Part shown: piece after piece, positions 62,437 through 64,000 of the stretch
Layout: each line of letters begins with the position of its first letter
Position numbering within the stretch: position 1 is the first letter of the stretch
NCBI GenBank assembly: GCA_035610835.1
Contig: CM069445.1
Coordinates: 39,756,656-39,820,655 of the forward strand
Origin: Ophiura sarsii
Taxonomy: Eukaryota; Echinodermata; Ophiuroidea; Amphilepidida; Ophiuridae
Length of the DNA: 64,000 bases
Direction of reading: 5' to 3'
Translations under genes and position numbers: made by a program
The notes under the pieces: model-generated
Databases searched by the model: none
What the model saw: only the letters and a program-made list of their open reading frames with translations
What the model was told of the DNA's origin: nothing

Positions 62437-62453
62437 CTGTGTTGCGAGAAATT

Positions 62454-62678
62454 ATAGTTTGATCAGTTCCAAATTGGCGAGAAATATTCAGTTTTATCTC
62501 TCCGCGCGTAAAATTAATCCAAGAGTATACGCGTAATTATGGCCACTTGCACACGGTTTTTGCTGCCTGCACACACCTGTGATACACATTGCGCTGGGTT
62601 TTTGTTTCACGCACGTGCGCGTCCTTCTGAATTCATTCCCTGTTGTAAACAGGTTTGGCCAATTTGAAACTTTAGTAT
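62454..62678. mobile_element. TAGTTTGATCAG MITE next to exon 1
   Basis: Left end TATAGTTTGATCAGTTCCAA starts 16-18 bp from the acceptor of exon 1. The right end is degraded (AATTTGAAACTTTAGTATAA). Confidence 0.8.
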
Positions 62679-62679
62679 A

Positions 62680-64000
62680 AATAAAATATGATTACGGCGA
62701 CTGTGAGTAATTAACACAACATTTAAAAAACCACTTTACACCAAAGAAGCAGGTTTTCCTTACAAACAGAAGTTGATCGATAAGATCTGCCCATCTCAGA
62801 ATTCTCATAAAAGTTAAAATGTGTAAACATTTATACTACGTATATGGGCCCAATTAATTATTTTGAAGCTCTCCAAGTGTACTACCCTGTACCAAGTCAC
62901 AGCATCATAACTCATCTCATCTATCCACAAACTTTGCATATTTTATGAATACATAATTAGGAAATTACCTGGCAACTGGAATTGAAAAACTAAAGAAAAT
63001 GAAAAGAAAGTTGTTGGTTTTATGCCCATTTGACCTAACAATATTTTGGCAACCGAAAGTCTGATTGTTAAGTTCAGAATCTTCAGACTAAACCTAAATT
63101 TTCGACTAAGCCAATATAGCCTCCTTAACACGTAATCATAGATATCCATCATAATCATTTTGAATATCAAATGTTTTGTTAAACTATATTCTCATGTCTT
63201 AAAACCATTGGGGTTGGCACATCAAACCCAGTGAAAGTAATATATTGTAATGTAAAGTTTTAAGCTCTTGACTGTCAATATAAGTTTCTCAAATAAGACT
63301 TGTATGATATGTTGATGCTATTGCTAGATGTGTTTTCGCATCAAAATGCAAGATTGAATAATCCTGGCCACCGTGGCATTGAAAATTACGCACGGCGCTG
63401 CATTGTTCTTAGAAATAAAAGCTAGTAAATGATAAATGTACAATTAGATATTTATTTCTTATTCTTACCAAATAAAATCTGACAAGATAATTCCTTTTTA
63501 AAATAAATCAGAGGTTGTGTCTTTGCCTTTTGATATGTTCTTCCTTTTTTCAACCTATATGCATTAGCTGCCGCGTGTGCTTTGTAGAATGTTATATTGC
63601 AAAATATTACATAAATACTAACAAAGTGATAAAGTAGCAAATGGCAGCTATTTTGACATTTTCTTCCTTTATTCAACCTATATGCAATAGCTGCCATGTG
63701 TGCTTTATAAAAAGCTATATCACAAACACACTGGCCCATATTCTTGTACGTAGTTAAACACGGTTTTAGCTAAACACGCGTCTAACTTTGACTTTAGACA
63801 CATAGTTTAACTAGACGTACATGTAATTCTCAAAAATTTGTTTAACTTAAATACGCGTCTAACTCACTAAAACGTGTCTAACTTTAAACATGGGTATGGA
63901 GGTAGTTTAGGCACGTTTAACTAAACTCATACACCACCTGTATGCCTTGAATAATCACTCAACCCTGCCTGCTGCAAGCTGACGTTCAGATCGTGTAGTA
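62680..64000. other. Upstream intron at the right edge
   Basis: 1.3 kb. It has an imperfect tandem duplication at about 63530-63730 (CAACCTATATGCAWTAGCTGCC in both) and CGTCTAACTT-type words at 63770-63905. No further exon of the stabilin-like gene was recognised. Confidence 0.5.

Noticed and set aside
62966..62988. Tiny exon-like piece with AG and GT around TTTTTCAATTCCAGTTGCCAG
   Set aside because: Only 21 nt, no cysteine or domain match, and its phase does not fit exon 1.

Overview
The window looks like a piece of an invertebrate animal genome. It has small exons split by many introns, LINE elements with L1/Tx1-like and CR1/L2-like ends, many short inverted-repeat elements and AT-rich introns. 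A marine deuterostome such as an echinoderm is my best guess, but nothing in the sequence proves the species.

Almost the whole window is one large minus-strand gene. I joined 53 exons by hand from 62436 down to 315. Every junction has AG/GT splice signals and a compatible phase (39 of 52 introns are phase 0). Together they encode about 2,164 residues of an extracellular protein with the order: 3 EGF, FAS1 1-2, about 6 EGF, FAS1 3-4, about 6 EGF, FAS1 5-6, about 6 EGF, basic insertion, FAS1 7 (cut by the window edge). This is the layout of stabilins, the large scavenger/clearance receptors. The signal peptide and first EGFs lie beyond the right edge. The rest of FAS1 7, the membrane segment and the tail lie beyond the left edge. 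The Link (hyaluronan-binding) domain that vertebrate stabilins carry before FAS1 7 is not visible. In its place is an Arg-rich linker that splits an EGF module.

Region by region: 1-7.6 kb is the last intron seen, holding an apparently intact 6.4-kb L1/Tx1-type LINE on the plus strand, with an ORF1, a 1.4-kb inter-ORF stretch carrying tandem monomers, and an ORF2 with endonuclease, reverse transcriptase and zinc knuckle. From 7.6-13.7 kb are FAS1 7 and the EGF cluster before it, with a tRNA-like sequence and a partial exon duplication. From 13.7-21.4 kb is an exon-poor stretch with a 640-bp hairpin, an AT-rich tract, an unidentified plus-strand coding-like stretch and a 20-bp minisatellite. 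From 21.4-26.7 kb are FAS1 5-6, with a CR1/L2-like LINE 3' fragment. From 26.5-33 kb is an EGF cluster and a hAT-like MITE. From 33.7-39.6 kb are FAS1 3-4, with an array of half-exon copies. From 40-47 kb is an EGF cluster. From 47.9-59.4 kb are FAS1 1-2, with an exon triplication and several foldback elements. From 59.9-62.4 kb are the first EGFs seen.

The most notable points are the missing Link domain, three separate cases of exon pieces duplicated into neighbouring introns, the intact antisense LINE with repeats between its ORFs, and a family of about eight inverted-repeat MITEs, one of which lies next to a splice acceptor.
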